Part shown: piece after piece, positions 21,001 through 29,400 of the stretch
Position numbering within the stretch: position 1 is the stretch's first letter
Layout of the letters: each line of letters begins with the position of its first letter
Assembly: GCF_026236535.1 (NCBI RefSeq)
Contig: NZ_JAHTMW010000028.1
Location: 31,792-95,791, forward strand
Direction: 5' to 3'
Source of the DNA: Streptomyces sp. SKN60
GTDB taxonomy: Bacteria > Actinomycetota > Actinomycetes > Streptomycetales > Streptomycetaceae
Length of the DNA: 64,000 nucleotides
Notes under the pieces: model-generated
Seen by the model: only the letters and a program-made list of their open reading frames with translations
Told to the model about the DNA's origin: nothing
The model's database searches: none
Made by a program: the position numbers and the translations under genes

Positions 21001-21147
21001 ACTCTAGTACATCACCGGCGGTCGGTCATGCCCGGACCGCCTCGGATCGCGCGCGTCTCCCGCGCATCCCCCACACGCACGGGACACAGGGGTCCATTCG
21101 GACGCGTGCGCGTTGCCGGGGGCGCGGGACGGGTCGAGGATCGGAGC

Positions 21148-21504
21148 ATGTTCAGCGGCGCGCACGTCATCCTCTACACCCGCGACGCGGAGGCCGACCG
21201 CGCCTTCCTCAAGGACGTCCTCGGCTTCCCGCACGTGGACGCCGGCCGGGGCTGGCTCGTGTTCAAGCTGCCACCCGCCGAGATCGCGGTGCACCCGACA
21301 GAGGACGAGCCGAAGCACGAGGTCTATCTGATGTGCGAGGACCTCACCCGCACCCTGGCCGACCTGGAGGACCGGGGCGCCGAGATCTCACGGCCCATCA
21401 CCGAGCAGTCCTGGGGCCTGCTCGCGGCGGTACGGCTGCCGAGCGGGACCGAGCTGCCGCTCTACGAGCCGCGACACCCCACAGCGCTCGACCTCCCCAC
21501 GTAG
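21148..21504 (+). CDS. VOC-superfamily (glyoxalase/bleomycin-resistance fold) protein
   Basis: This 118-residue protein shows the paired beta-alpha-beta-beta-beta units of the vicinal oxygen chelate fold: HVILYTRDAEADRAFLKDVLGF at the start, then WLVFKLPPAEIAVHP and RLPSGTELPLYEPRHP. His in the first strand and Glu in the middle and late strands could form a metal site. Such proteins act as lyases, dioxygenases or drug-binding proteins; nothing here fixes the substrate. The ATG at 21148 follows GAGGATCGGAGC; the frame is open upstream to 20956 but that part is not homologous. It reads alone between acnA and the MurA-like gene. Confidence 0.75.
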   Translation: MFSGAHVILYTRDAEADRAFLKDVLGFPHVDAGRGWLVFKLPPAEIAVHPTEDEPKHEVYLMCEDLTRTLADLEDRGAEISRPITEQSWGLLAAVRLPSGTELPLYEPRHPTALDLPT

Positions 21505-21567
21505 GCCGAATCGGTCATATAGCCTCATAAGTAACGACACGTCACCCGATTGCCGCACCCCGGTGAT

Positions 21568-21598
21568 CGTCACATCTCATATCTGAGATAACGTGACG
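21568..21598. promoter_or_regulatory. Nested palindromes directly before the XRE-MurA gene
   Basis: ATCTCA (21574-21579) and TGAGAT (21584-21589) pair around TATC; CGTCAC (21568-21573) and GTGACG (21593-21598) pair outside with a three-base offset. TATCTGAGATA (21580-21590) is itself an 11-base palindrome. The site ends two bases before the start codon of a protein with its own XRE DNA-binding domain, so autoregulation is plausible. Confidence 0.5.
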
Positions 21599-21600
21599 CC

Positions 21601-23130
21601 ATGGCAGACGACTACCTCGTACGCATCGGCAAGCTCATCCGTGACGCACGGCAGCACCGCGGCTGGACCCAGACGCAGCTCGCCGAGGCCCTGGCCACCA
21701 GCCAGAGCGCCGTCAACCGGATCGAACGCGGCAACCAGAACATCAGCCTTGAGATGATCGCCCGCATCGGCGAGGCCCTCGACAGCGAGATCGTCTCCCT
21801 CGGCTACGCCGGCCCGATGCATCTGCGCGTCGTCGGCCGCCGCCGGCTCTCCGGCGCCATCGACGTCAAGACCAGCAAGAACGCCTGTGTCGCGCTGCTC
21901 TGCGCCTCGCTGCTCAACAAGGGCCGCACGGTGCTGCGCCGGGTGGCGCGGATCGAGGAGGTCTTCCGGCTCCTCGAAGTCCTCAACTCCATCGGCGTCC
22001 GCACCCGCTGGATCAACGAGGGCGTCGACCTGGAGATCGTGCCGCCGGCCGAGCTGGACATGGAGTCCATCGACGCCGAGGCCGCCATCCGCACCCGCTC
22101 CATCATCATGTTCCTCGGCCCGCTGCTGCACCGCCTCGACCGCTTCAAGCTGCCGTACGCGGGCGGCTGCGACCTCGGTACGCGCACGATCGAGCCGCAC
22201 ATGATCGCGCTGCGCCGCTTCGGCCTCGACATCACCGCCACCGAGGGCCTCTACCACGCCCAGGTCGAGCGCGCCGTCGCCCCGGACCGCCCGATCGTGC
22301 TGACCGAGCGCGGCGACACGGTGACCGAGAACGCCCTCCTCGCCGCCGCCCGCCACGACGGCGTCACCGTCATCCGCAACGCCTCCTCCAACTACATGGT
22401 CCAGGACCTGTGCTTCTTCCTGGAGGCCCTGGGCGTACGGGTCGACGGCATCGGCACCACCACGCTGACCGTCCACGGCGTCCCGCAGATCGACGTCGAC
22501 GTCGACTACTCCCCCTCCGAGGACCCGGTCGAGGCGATGAGCCTGCTCGCCGCCGCCGTCGTCACGGAGTCGGAGCTCACGATCCGCCGGGTCCCGATCG
22601 AGTTCATGGAGATCGAGCTCGCGGTCCTGGAGGAGATGGGCCTCGATCACGACCGCTCGGCCGAGTACCCCGCCGACAACGGCCGCACCCGCCTGGTCGA
22701 CCTGACGGTCCGCCCCTCCAAGCTGGAGGCGCCGATCGACAAGATCCACCCGATGCCCTTCCCGGGCCTCAACATCGACAACGTCCCCTTCTTCGCGGCC
22801 ATCGCGGCCACGGCCCAGGGCAAGACCCTGATCCACGACTGGGTCTACGACAACCGCGCCATCTACCTCACCGACCTCAACCGCCTCGGCGGCCGCCTCC
22901 AGCTCCTCGACCCCCACCGCGTCCTGGTCGAGGGCCCCACCCGCTGGCGCGCCGCCGAGATGATGTGCCCCCCGGCCCTCCGCCCTGCGGTGGTCGTCCT
23001 CCTCGCGATGATGGCGGCGGAGGGCACCTCGGTGCTGCGCAACGTCTACGTCATCAACCGCGGCTACGAGGACCTGGCGGAGCGGCTGAACTCGGTGGGG
23101 GCGCAGATCGAGATCTTCCGGGACATCTAG
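21601..23130 (+). CDS. murA: UDP-N-acetylglucosamine 1-carboxyvinyltransferase-like protein with N-terminal XRE helix-turn-helix
   Basis: Of 509 residues, about 10-65 form an XRE/Cro-type HTH (GWTQTQLAEALATSQSAVNRIERG) and the rest is an EPT/RTPC-fold MurA domain. The reactive cysteine of the MurA loop is present as AGGCDLGTR (Cys190). MurA transfers enolpyruvate from PEP to UDP-GlcNAc, the first step of peptidoglycan synthesis. Streptomyces carry such HTH-fused MurA paralogues (SCO5998 in S. coelicolor, from memory). Whether it is mainly an enzyme, a regulator or both is open. It lacks a strong Shine-Dalgarno; instead palindromes cover the leader. The defence island begins right after its terminator. 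Confidence 0.85.
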   Translation: MADDYLVRIGKLIRDARQHRGWTQTQLAEALATSQSAVNRIERGNQNISLEMIARIGEALDSEIVSLGYAGPMHLRVVGRRRLSGAIDVKTSKNACVALLCASLLNKGRTVLRRVARIEEVFRLLEVLNSIGVRTRWINEGVDLEIVPPAELDMESIDAEAAIRTRSIIMFLGPLLHRLDRFKLPYAGGCDLGTRTIEPHMIALRRFGLDITATEGLYHAQVERAVAPDRPIVLTERGDTVTENALLAAARHDGVTVIRNASSNYMVQDLCFFLEALGVRVDGIGTTTLTVHGVPQIDVDVDYSPSEDPVEAMSLLAAAVVTESELTIRRVPIEFMEIELAVLEEMGLDHDRSAEYPADNGRTRLVDLTVRPSKLEAPIDKIHPMPFPGLNIDNVPFFAAIAATAQGKTLIHDWVYDNRAIYLTDLNRLGGRLQLLDPHRVLVEGPTRWRAAEMMCPPALRPAVVVLLAMMAAEGTSVLRNVYVINRGYEDLAERLNSVGAQIEIFRDI

Positions 23131-23158
23131 GACGTCCGGCTGGTGGCCGACCTTCGTG

Positions 23159-23204
23159 CCGAGCGCCCCATCCCCTGCAGCGCAGCGGGTAATGGGGTGC
23201 TCGG
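23159..23204. terminator. Hairpin between the murA-like gene and the NB-ARC gene
   Basis: CCGAGCGCCCCAT (23159-23171) pairs with 23192-23204 over 13 positions with one G-T pair; an inner CCCTGC/GCAGCGGG-like stem fills the loop. It lies between the two convergent stop codons and can serve both strands. Confidence 0.7.
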
Positions 23205-23235
23205 TCTCTTCGTGGTCGGCGGAAGCGCTCTGTGA

Positions 23236-25848
23236 TTACTCGCCGGAGGCGGCCATTGCGCCCGTGGCGCTGCGGGCGCGCTCAACCCAGTGATCCGGCA
23301 CGGAGATATCCGGATTCTCCACCTGGATGCCCCCGAGAAGCCGCTCGTACTGCCGAACAGCATCCCATCGGTGCAGCTGTGCCGCGGCTTCGAGAGCCAG
23401 TACGCACGTCGCGATCCGTGTGACCGGAGGCAGCACCTTGCCGTCGTCGCTGAGCGCGAGCACGGCGTGTGTGAAGGTCTCTTCCCACAGCGACTTCTCT
23501 CGGTATTCCCTTGCGAGGGCGAAGTGAGCCAAAGCTATCGTCTTCGCTTCGTCGAACTCAGCCAGGATTTGGAGGGCCTGGTTGACCACCGCAATGCTTT
23601 CGGCGTGAGGACCCCCATGAAAGAGGACAGAGATCTGGGAAACCACAGTCTGAGCGAAGCGTTGTCGGTCACCGAGTTCCACGAACCGATCCCGTGCGAG
23701 GGCCGCACGCTCCACAGCCTCGTCGATCCGCCCCAGACGGTAGAGGATCTCGGCAGCGTTCCCATGTGCCACACCTTCACCCGAGGTATTGCCTGAGGAA
23801 CGGCACAGCTCAATATCCTCCGCGTGGAGCGACAGGGCTTCCTCGAACCGTCCTTGGCGACGGAAGGTGAGGGCAAGGTCGTTGAGAACCATGCTGATCT
23901 TGTGGGGGTTCCTGAGCCGAGAGAAGATGCTCAGGGCGTCGCGTTGCAACTTCTCAGCCGTTTGAGGCTCACCCAGTTCAGCGTAGGTGATGCCCATGGT
24001 GTTCATCGTCTCTGCCGCGCCTGCTTCATCCGACGTCTCGCGGCACACGGCAAGGTCTCGCTCGAAATACGGGAGAGCAGTGCGTAGTTCGCCGGAGTCA
24101 CGATGGATCGTGCCCAAGTTGTAGAGAGCCTTGCCGACTTCGTGTTTCATGTTGAAGCGCTCGGCCAGCTCAAGACTCTCGTGCAGCAGCGGAAGCGCCT
24201 CATTCCGGCGCCCGAGGTCCATCAGCAGACACCCCATCAGGCTCGCTGTACCAGTGATGAGTGCCACCGCCTTCGTTGCACGCGATTCGTCGTGCGCTTG
24301 GCTGGCATGAGTGAGCGCGGTGGCGAAGTCCCTCCGGTAGCGTGCCAGGTTGGCGGTTTCTGTGAGAAACGTGACCCGTAGCTCGGGCTCTTCGGCAGCT
24401 GTTGAGGCTCTCAGCCCTGTCGCGCACACGGTGGCCCACTCGTCCCATCGTCCGACGGTCTGGCAGACGAGATTGAGGGACAGTGCGAAGGTAGCCGTGT
24501 CCTTCGGCCGACCAAGCGCTTCGGACATCACTAGGGCGCCAACTGCGTTGGCGATCTCTTGTTCCACCCAGGTAACGGCTTCTTCGAAGGAACCCACGGC
24601 TGCGCCGGTGCTGGTGGGAACCTCCACCTCGAGGACGCCCACGATGTGGTTCTGCGCACGAAGGGCGGAGTTCTGCAGCCACAGAATCATGCGTCGTACG
24701 TCCGCGGCGGACTCAGTAGGTGATCCCTTCAGCGCTTTCTCTCTGACGAACTCCTTCAGCAGGTCGTGAATCCGGTACCGGCCGGCCACCGCGGACGGTT
24801 CGACCAGGTTCGCCTCGGCAAGTTTCCGCAAGGCCTTCCGTGCCTGAGCTTCCCCGCTGCCCGTCAGCGCACCGCAGATACCAGGTCCGAACTCCGAGGT
24901 GGGGACATGGGCCACCTTCTTGAAGGTGTTCCTGCTCGCCTTCCCCAGCTTTCGGTAGGAAAGGTTGAACGCCTTGCGCACTGCGAGATCACCCACGGAG
25001 AGAGCGTCCAGCCGCTCGTGCTCGTCGTGCAGTTCGACGGCAAGGTCGGCCATCCTGATGCGCGGACTGGACTGCACGCGGTATGCGGCGATGCGAAGTG
25101 CGAGGGGGAGGTGGTCACAGTGCTCGGCCACCTCGATCGCTGCCTGGGCCTCCGCGCCTGCGAGTGTCCGGCCCGTGACGCGTTCCAGGAAGTCAAACGA
25201 CGTACGAGTCGAGAAGACTGCGAGATCGAATCGATGCGTCGACTCCAGTCCGGCCAGCCTGTTCCGGCTGGTGACGAGGACGGCGGTTCCCGGCCCGGAG
25301 GGCAGCAAGGGCCGGACCTGTCGTTCGTCGGCGGCGTTGTCCAGGACGACCAGGAGGCCCCGGCCGGCGGTCCTGTGCCGGTACAGGTCCAGCCTGAGGT
25401 AGGGATCGGCCGGAATCTCACCGTCAGGGACGCCGAGAACGTGCAGAAAGCGCCGGGCGATCTCGTCCGGCGGAGCTGGAACCGGATCAACACCCCGAAG
25501 GTCGGCGTAGAGGACGCCGCCGGTGAACTCCTGCTCGATCATATGGGCGATGCGCAGCGCGAAGCTTGTCTTGCCGATGCCAGGCTGCCCGGAGATGACC
25601 GCCACCATCGTCCCGGGCGACGAGAAGTTCGCGCGCACTGCCTCCACCGCACGGTCGACATCGTCCTCACGTCCGGTGAAGTCCTGCACGTCGGGTGGTA
25701 GCAGCTTCGGTCGGGAGGAGGATTCCGGAGTGCTGCCGGGGACGACGATGAACTGGGGCGAGTTCACCAGGATCGGGCCGTGCGCGTCGCCGCCGATCGC
25801 CACGGACGCATCGCCCTCAGCCCGTACGTCCACAGGCCGGCGCCTCAT
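23236..25848 (-). CDS. NB-ARC (STAND) NTPase with C-terminal TPR repeats
   Basis: This 870-residue protein starts with a short glycine-rich segment (GDASVAIGGDAHGP, residues 12-25). The NB-ARC core begins with FTGRED, then Walker A GQPGIGKT (87-94), Walker B LLVVLDNAA, sensor-like VLVTSRNRL and CDHLPLALRI, followed by a winged-helix segment (GRYRIHDLLKEFVREKA). From about residue 480 to the end come TPR-like repeats. STAND proteins of this layout are signal-sensing switches, in regulation or phage defence. Unlike SARP regulators it has no DNA-binding domain and no obvious effector domain. GC is near 57% in parts, well below its neighbours, suggesting transfer. ATGA overlap couples it to the membrane protein upstream. 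Confidence 0.85.
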   Translation of the reverse strand: MRRRPVDVRAEGDASVAIGGDAHGPILVNSPQFIVVPGSTPESSSRPKLLPPDVQDFTGREDDVDRAVEAVRANFSSPGTMVAVISGQPGIGKTSFALRIAHMIEQEFTGGVLYADLRGVDPVPAPPDEIARRFLHVLGVPDGEIPADPYLRLDLYRHRTAGRGLLVVLDNAADERQVRPLLPSGPGTAVLVTSRNRLAGLESTHRFDLAVFSTRTSFDFLERVTGRTLAGAEAQAAIEVAEHCDHLPLALRIAAYRVQSSPRIRMADLAVELHDEHERLDALSVGDLAVRKAFNLSYRKLGKASRNTFKKVAHVPTSEFGPGICGALTGSGEAQARKALRKLAEANLVEPSAVAGRYRIHDLLKEFVREKALKGSPTESAADVRRMILWLQNSALRAQNHIVGVLEVEVPTSTGAAVGSFEEAVTWVEQEIANAVGALVMSEALGRPKDTATFALSLNLVCQTVGRWDEWATVCATGLRASTAAEEPELRVTFLTETANLARYRRDFATALTHASQAHDESRATKAVALITGTASLMGCLLMDLGRRNEALPLLHESLELAERFNMKHEVGKALYNLGTIHRDSGELRTALPYFERDLAVCRETSDEAGAAETMNTMGITYAELGEPQTAEKLQRDALSIFSRLRNPHKISMVLNDLALTFRRQGRFEEALSLHAEDIELCRSSGNTSGEGVAHGNAAEILYRLGRIDEAVERAALARDRFVELGDRQRFAQTVVSQISVLFHGGPHAESIAVVNQALQILAEFDEAKTIALAHFALAREYREKSLWEETFTHAVLALSDDGKVLPPVTRIATCVLALEAAAQLHRWDAVRQYERLLGGIQVENPDISVPDHWVERARSATGAMAASGE

Positions 25849-26228
25849 CGGGCTTCACCGGAGTCGGTGCGTACGGAAGCGAGTGCATCGCCTCCGACGG
25901 CCACCGAGCCGACGCCGGAGGCCGTGATCCCGTGGCCGGGGACGATTTGGGCGCCGCTTCCGGTCCCGCGGGCGGACACGGGGCCACGGGCAGAACCACC
26001 AATGGCGATCGCCCCCGGCGCAGCCGCCGTGACGGTGGGCGCCTGTGAGGACGCACCATTGGCGTTCAGACAGATCTGGGCACCCGTTCCGGCCGTCACC
26101 AACAGGGTCAGTGCGATCCCCAGGGTCAATGACGGGCTGTCCGTGACCAGATGGGTGGTCACGCCGCCCACCGCGGCAAGGAGGCCTGCCGCCCCCGCCG
26201 CCAACACCCGCTTGACACGCATGGTCAT
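25845..26228 (-). CDS. Small membrane protein with glycine-rich tail, coupled to the NB-ARC gene
   Basis: This 127-residue protein has two hydrophobic segments near the N-terminus (about residues 7-23 and 32-48), then a Gly/Ala/Ser-rich tail with two copies of a motif like AIAIGGSARGP and SVAVGGDALAS. The same motif (SVAIGGDAHGP) starts the NB-ARC protein that follows. The stop overlaps the next start in an ATGA quartet, so the two are probably translated together. The ATG at 26228 is preferred over the one two codons later. I know no function for it; it may anchor or present the STAND protein at the membrane. Confidence 0.65.
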   Translation of the reverse strand: MTMRVKRVLAAGAAGLLAAVGGVTTHLVTDSPSLTLGIALTLLVTAGTGAQICLNANGASSQAPTVTAAAPGAIAIGGSARGPVSARGTGSGAQIVPGHGITASGVGSVAVGGDALASVRTDSGEAR

Positions 26229-26437
26229 GGCATCCCCCGCTCCCAAAGGCAGTCGCATCAGGCTCGCACATGCCACTGACAGCCGGAGGCTCGCGCGAGA
26301 AGGCCGCCCCCTGAGACAAAAGCGAACCTGACGGTGTGTTGCAGTAGGCACCCACATCGGGTGATGAGATGATATTCAGTTACCTCCGGGGTGTCGCACC
26401 GACGCTCTGCGCGCCCGGTTCAGGAGGTATTCACCGC

Positions 26438-29400
26438 ATGCCCGCCCCGTTCCACCCGTCCTCCGTCTCCGGCGACGGCCCCGGCCTCGGCCGTCTGAAG
26501 GTCGTCCTCGAAGAGTGGCGCAAGTCCCTGCTGGACATGGGCGGGCGCAACCGACTGCTGAACTTCAGGCACACCAGGACCGCGACCCTGGAAGTGGTGT
26601 CCCCGGGCATCGACCCGCTGTTGGCCGATCTCCGGCAGGGGTGGTCCTTTGCTCCGATCGCGGAGGATGACGGGGACCTCACGGATGCAGGCGGCTCCAT
26701 CACCCTCCGCAAGGCCACTGACGTCGTCCCCTCTCGCCAGGGCGCCGGCCTGGTCACCCAGAAGACCAATCAAGCCGGCCTCAACAGCGCCCTGTACCAG
26801 CTGCGCAGCAAGTCCGGCCAGATGTTCAACGACTACGGCCTGTGGGTCCTTTGGCTCGGCATCGGCATGGTCAATTGGTGCGAGGAGGGTGCGCACGAGA
26901 GCAGCGCCGCGCCTCTGGTCCTGGTTCCGGTCGAGATCCGGCGCGAGGAGGGCAGCAAGCGGTACAGGCTGCAGCTCGCCGACAACCAGGAGCGGATGCA
27001 CAACCCGGCCCTCGCGGTGAAGATGGAGCACCTCGGCGTCGACTGGAGGCCGGTCGGCGACATCGACGTCACGGATGCGCCCGCTGTCCTCTCGGCGGCC
27101 CGGAAGGTCACGGCGGGCCTGGACGGCTGGTCGGTCGACGAACGCGTGGTGCTGGGGCTCTTCGCCTCCCACCGGGAGTCCATGTATCAGGACCTCCTGC
27201 AGAACGAGGCGCGCATCCTCGCCCATCCGCTGGTACGGGCCGTCGCGCTCGGCCCGGATGCGGGCCTGCCCGACGACGTCATCGGCTTCGAGCCTCCGGA
27301 ACTGGACCGTATCGACGAGATCCAGCTGCCCGAGACGAGCCCGATGGTGCTGGATGCAGACGCCTCCCAGCGCCAGTGCATCGCGGCCGTCCTCGACCAG
27401 CGCTCCTTCGTCATGAGCGGGCCGCCGGGCACGGGCAAGAGCCAGACGATCACCAATATGATCGCCGCCCTGATGCACGCCGGCCGCAGCGTGCTCTTCG
27501 TCAGTGAGAAGGCCGCGGCGCTGGATGTCGTACGCAACCGTCTGCGGAGCGTCGGACTGGGCGACTTCGTCCTGGCCCTGCACAGCGGCGACACGAGCAA
27601 GAAGGCCGTGGCCACCGAGCTCGCCAGGGTCTTGACGACCGAGGCACGGGTCACCGGAGCCGCGCAGCACGAGCTCGACCAGGCCCGGCAGTTGCGTACG
27701 GATCTGTCTGCGCATGCCGCGGCGATGAACGGGCACCGAGAGCCTCTGCAGCGCACCCTTCATCAGGTCCTGGGGCGCCTGATCCAGCTGGAGCGGGCCG
27801 GCGTCCCGCAGTTGCCGACGTCCGCGCAGAACGACGCGACCGTCCGGACCCTGAGTGCCGGCTCCCTCAGGGAAGCAGTCGATGCCGCACAGGCCATCAG
27901 CCGGGCCTGGCGGCCCGCGGCGCAAGGCTCGGCGTTCGTGTGGCGCGGCCTCGTGGGAGGCTCTGCGCACACAGTGGTCTCCGAAGCATCCGGAGCACTG
28001 ACCGCGCTGGGCGCGGCCATCGACCGACGGCCCTTCGCCACCTCCCAGGACGAGCCCAGGTCGGTGCGAGAGCTGCGGCATCTCGTACGGACTCTGAGTG
28101 CGCAACTCCCCGACGCTCCGCAGGTCCCGGCCGACGGGCAGCTGCCCGAGGACACCGGCGTCGAGCTGCGTCAGCTTGCCGATCTCTTCGGAATGCCGCA
28201 TGTCGCCGCCCCGGAGGCAGCCTTCGCCCTGTGTGAGCTGGCCGACCTGACCTCGACCGAGTTCCGGCCACCTCGTGGGTGGTTCGATCCGGCCTCTCTC
28301 GCGCAGGCTCACGCCGCCGCAACAGAGCTGCGCGAGGCGATCGCCGCCGAGTCCGCTGCGCGGGCCGCAGCCGAGGATCTCTTCGGCGACCAGGTGCTGC
28401 GTGCGGCGGAGCTCCACGACCTGGCGGACCGCTTCTCCGCCCAACACCGAGGTCTGTTGTCCCGGTTCTCGGCACAGTTCAAGTCCGACCGGGCGGCGGC
28501 GACGGCGCTCACGCTCGAAGGGACCTGGGACAAGTCGGTCGGTGCCCGGCTCGTCCATGCCGTTGCCTGGCGGGATGCGCACACCGAGGTGGCCCGCCTG
28601 GCCGATCGGCACTCCACGCTCCTGGGCCCGTACGCGCCCCGTACGGAGGAGGCGATCGGCGCACTGGACGCGGCGCTGGCCAACGCCGACCGCATCGCCG
28701 TGCTGACGCGTGATGTCGATCGGGCCGATCTGGCCACGCTGCAACTGGCCCATGGGGCGGATCAGGACCGGCTCGCCGCGCTGCTCGCCGGGAGCATCCG
28801 GCGTGCGCTGGGCAACTGGTGTGCTGTTGCGGCGCAGCGCGCCGACCGTTGGGAGGCGGCAGCGGAGGCCTTGCTCGCCCTCTTCGAACCGGCCCGCTCC
28901 GCCCAGCTCTCGCCGTCGCTGCTCGGTTCTCTCGACCAGGTCCAGGCGACGGTCGACGCTCTGGACGGCGACCCGCGCGGGCCCGAGGAGTGGCGGACCT
29001 ACCGCGACGGGCTCGCGGTCCTCGCCCGGCACGGCGCGGACGACCTCGTCACGGCGGCAGCCGAGCAGGGCCTCGACCCGCAGCAACTGCCCGAGGTCGT
29101 CGAGCAGGCGCTGCTACGGGCCTGGGCGGACGGTGTTCTGGCGTCCGACGCACGGCTGCGGACCACACGCGGCGAGGATCTCGACGCCCGGGTCGCCGAC
29201 TTCCACGAGGCCGACCGGCGGCTGATCGCCGCCGCAGGCAGGGCTGTCATCGAGGCCTGCAACACGCGTCGGCCCCGTCGTTTCGGCAGCGGCGGTGGCG
29301 CCGTGATCACGCGTGAAGCGGAGAAGAAGACCCGGCACCTGCCGGTGCGCGAACTGCTCGGCAGGACCCGTGAGGTCGTCCAGGCGATCAAGCCGTGCTT

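Noticed and set aside
23236..25848. SARP-type pathway regulator
   Set aside because: The NB-ARC/TPR layout resembles AfsR-like regulators, but there is no N-terminal winged-helix/BTAD region, only a short glycine-rich segment.
26420..29086. Minus-strand open frame of 888 residues opposite the helicase-nuclease gene
   Set aside because: No family features and composition typical of a shadow frame; the plus-strand gene has strong motifs and an AGGAGGT site.
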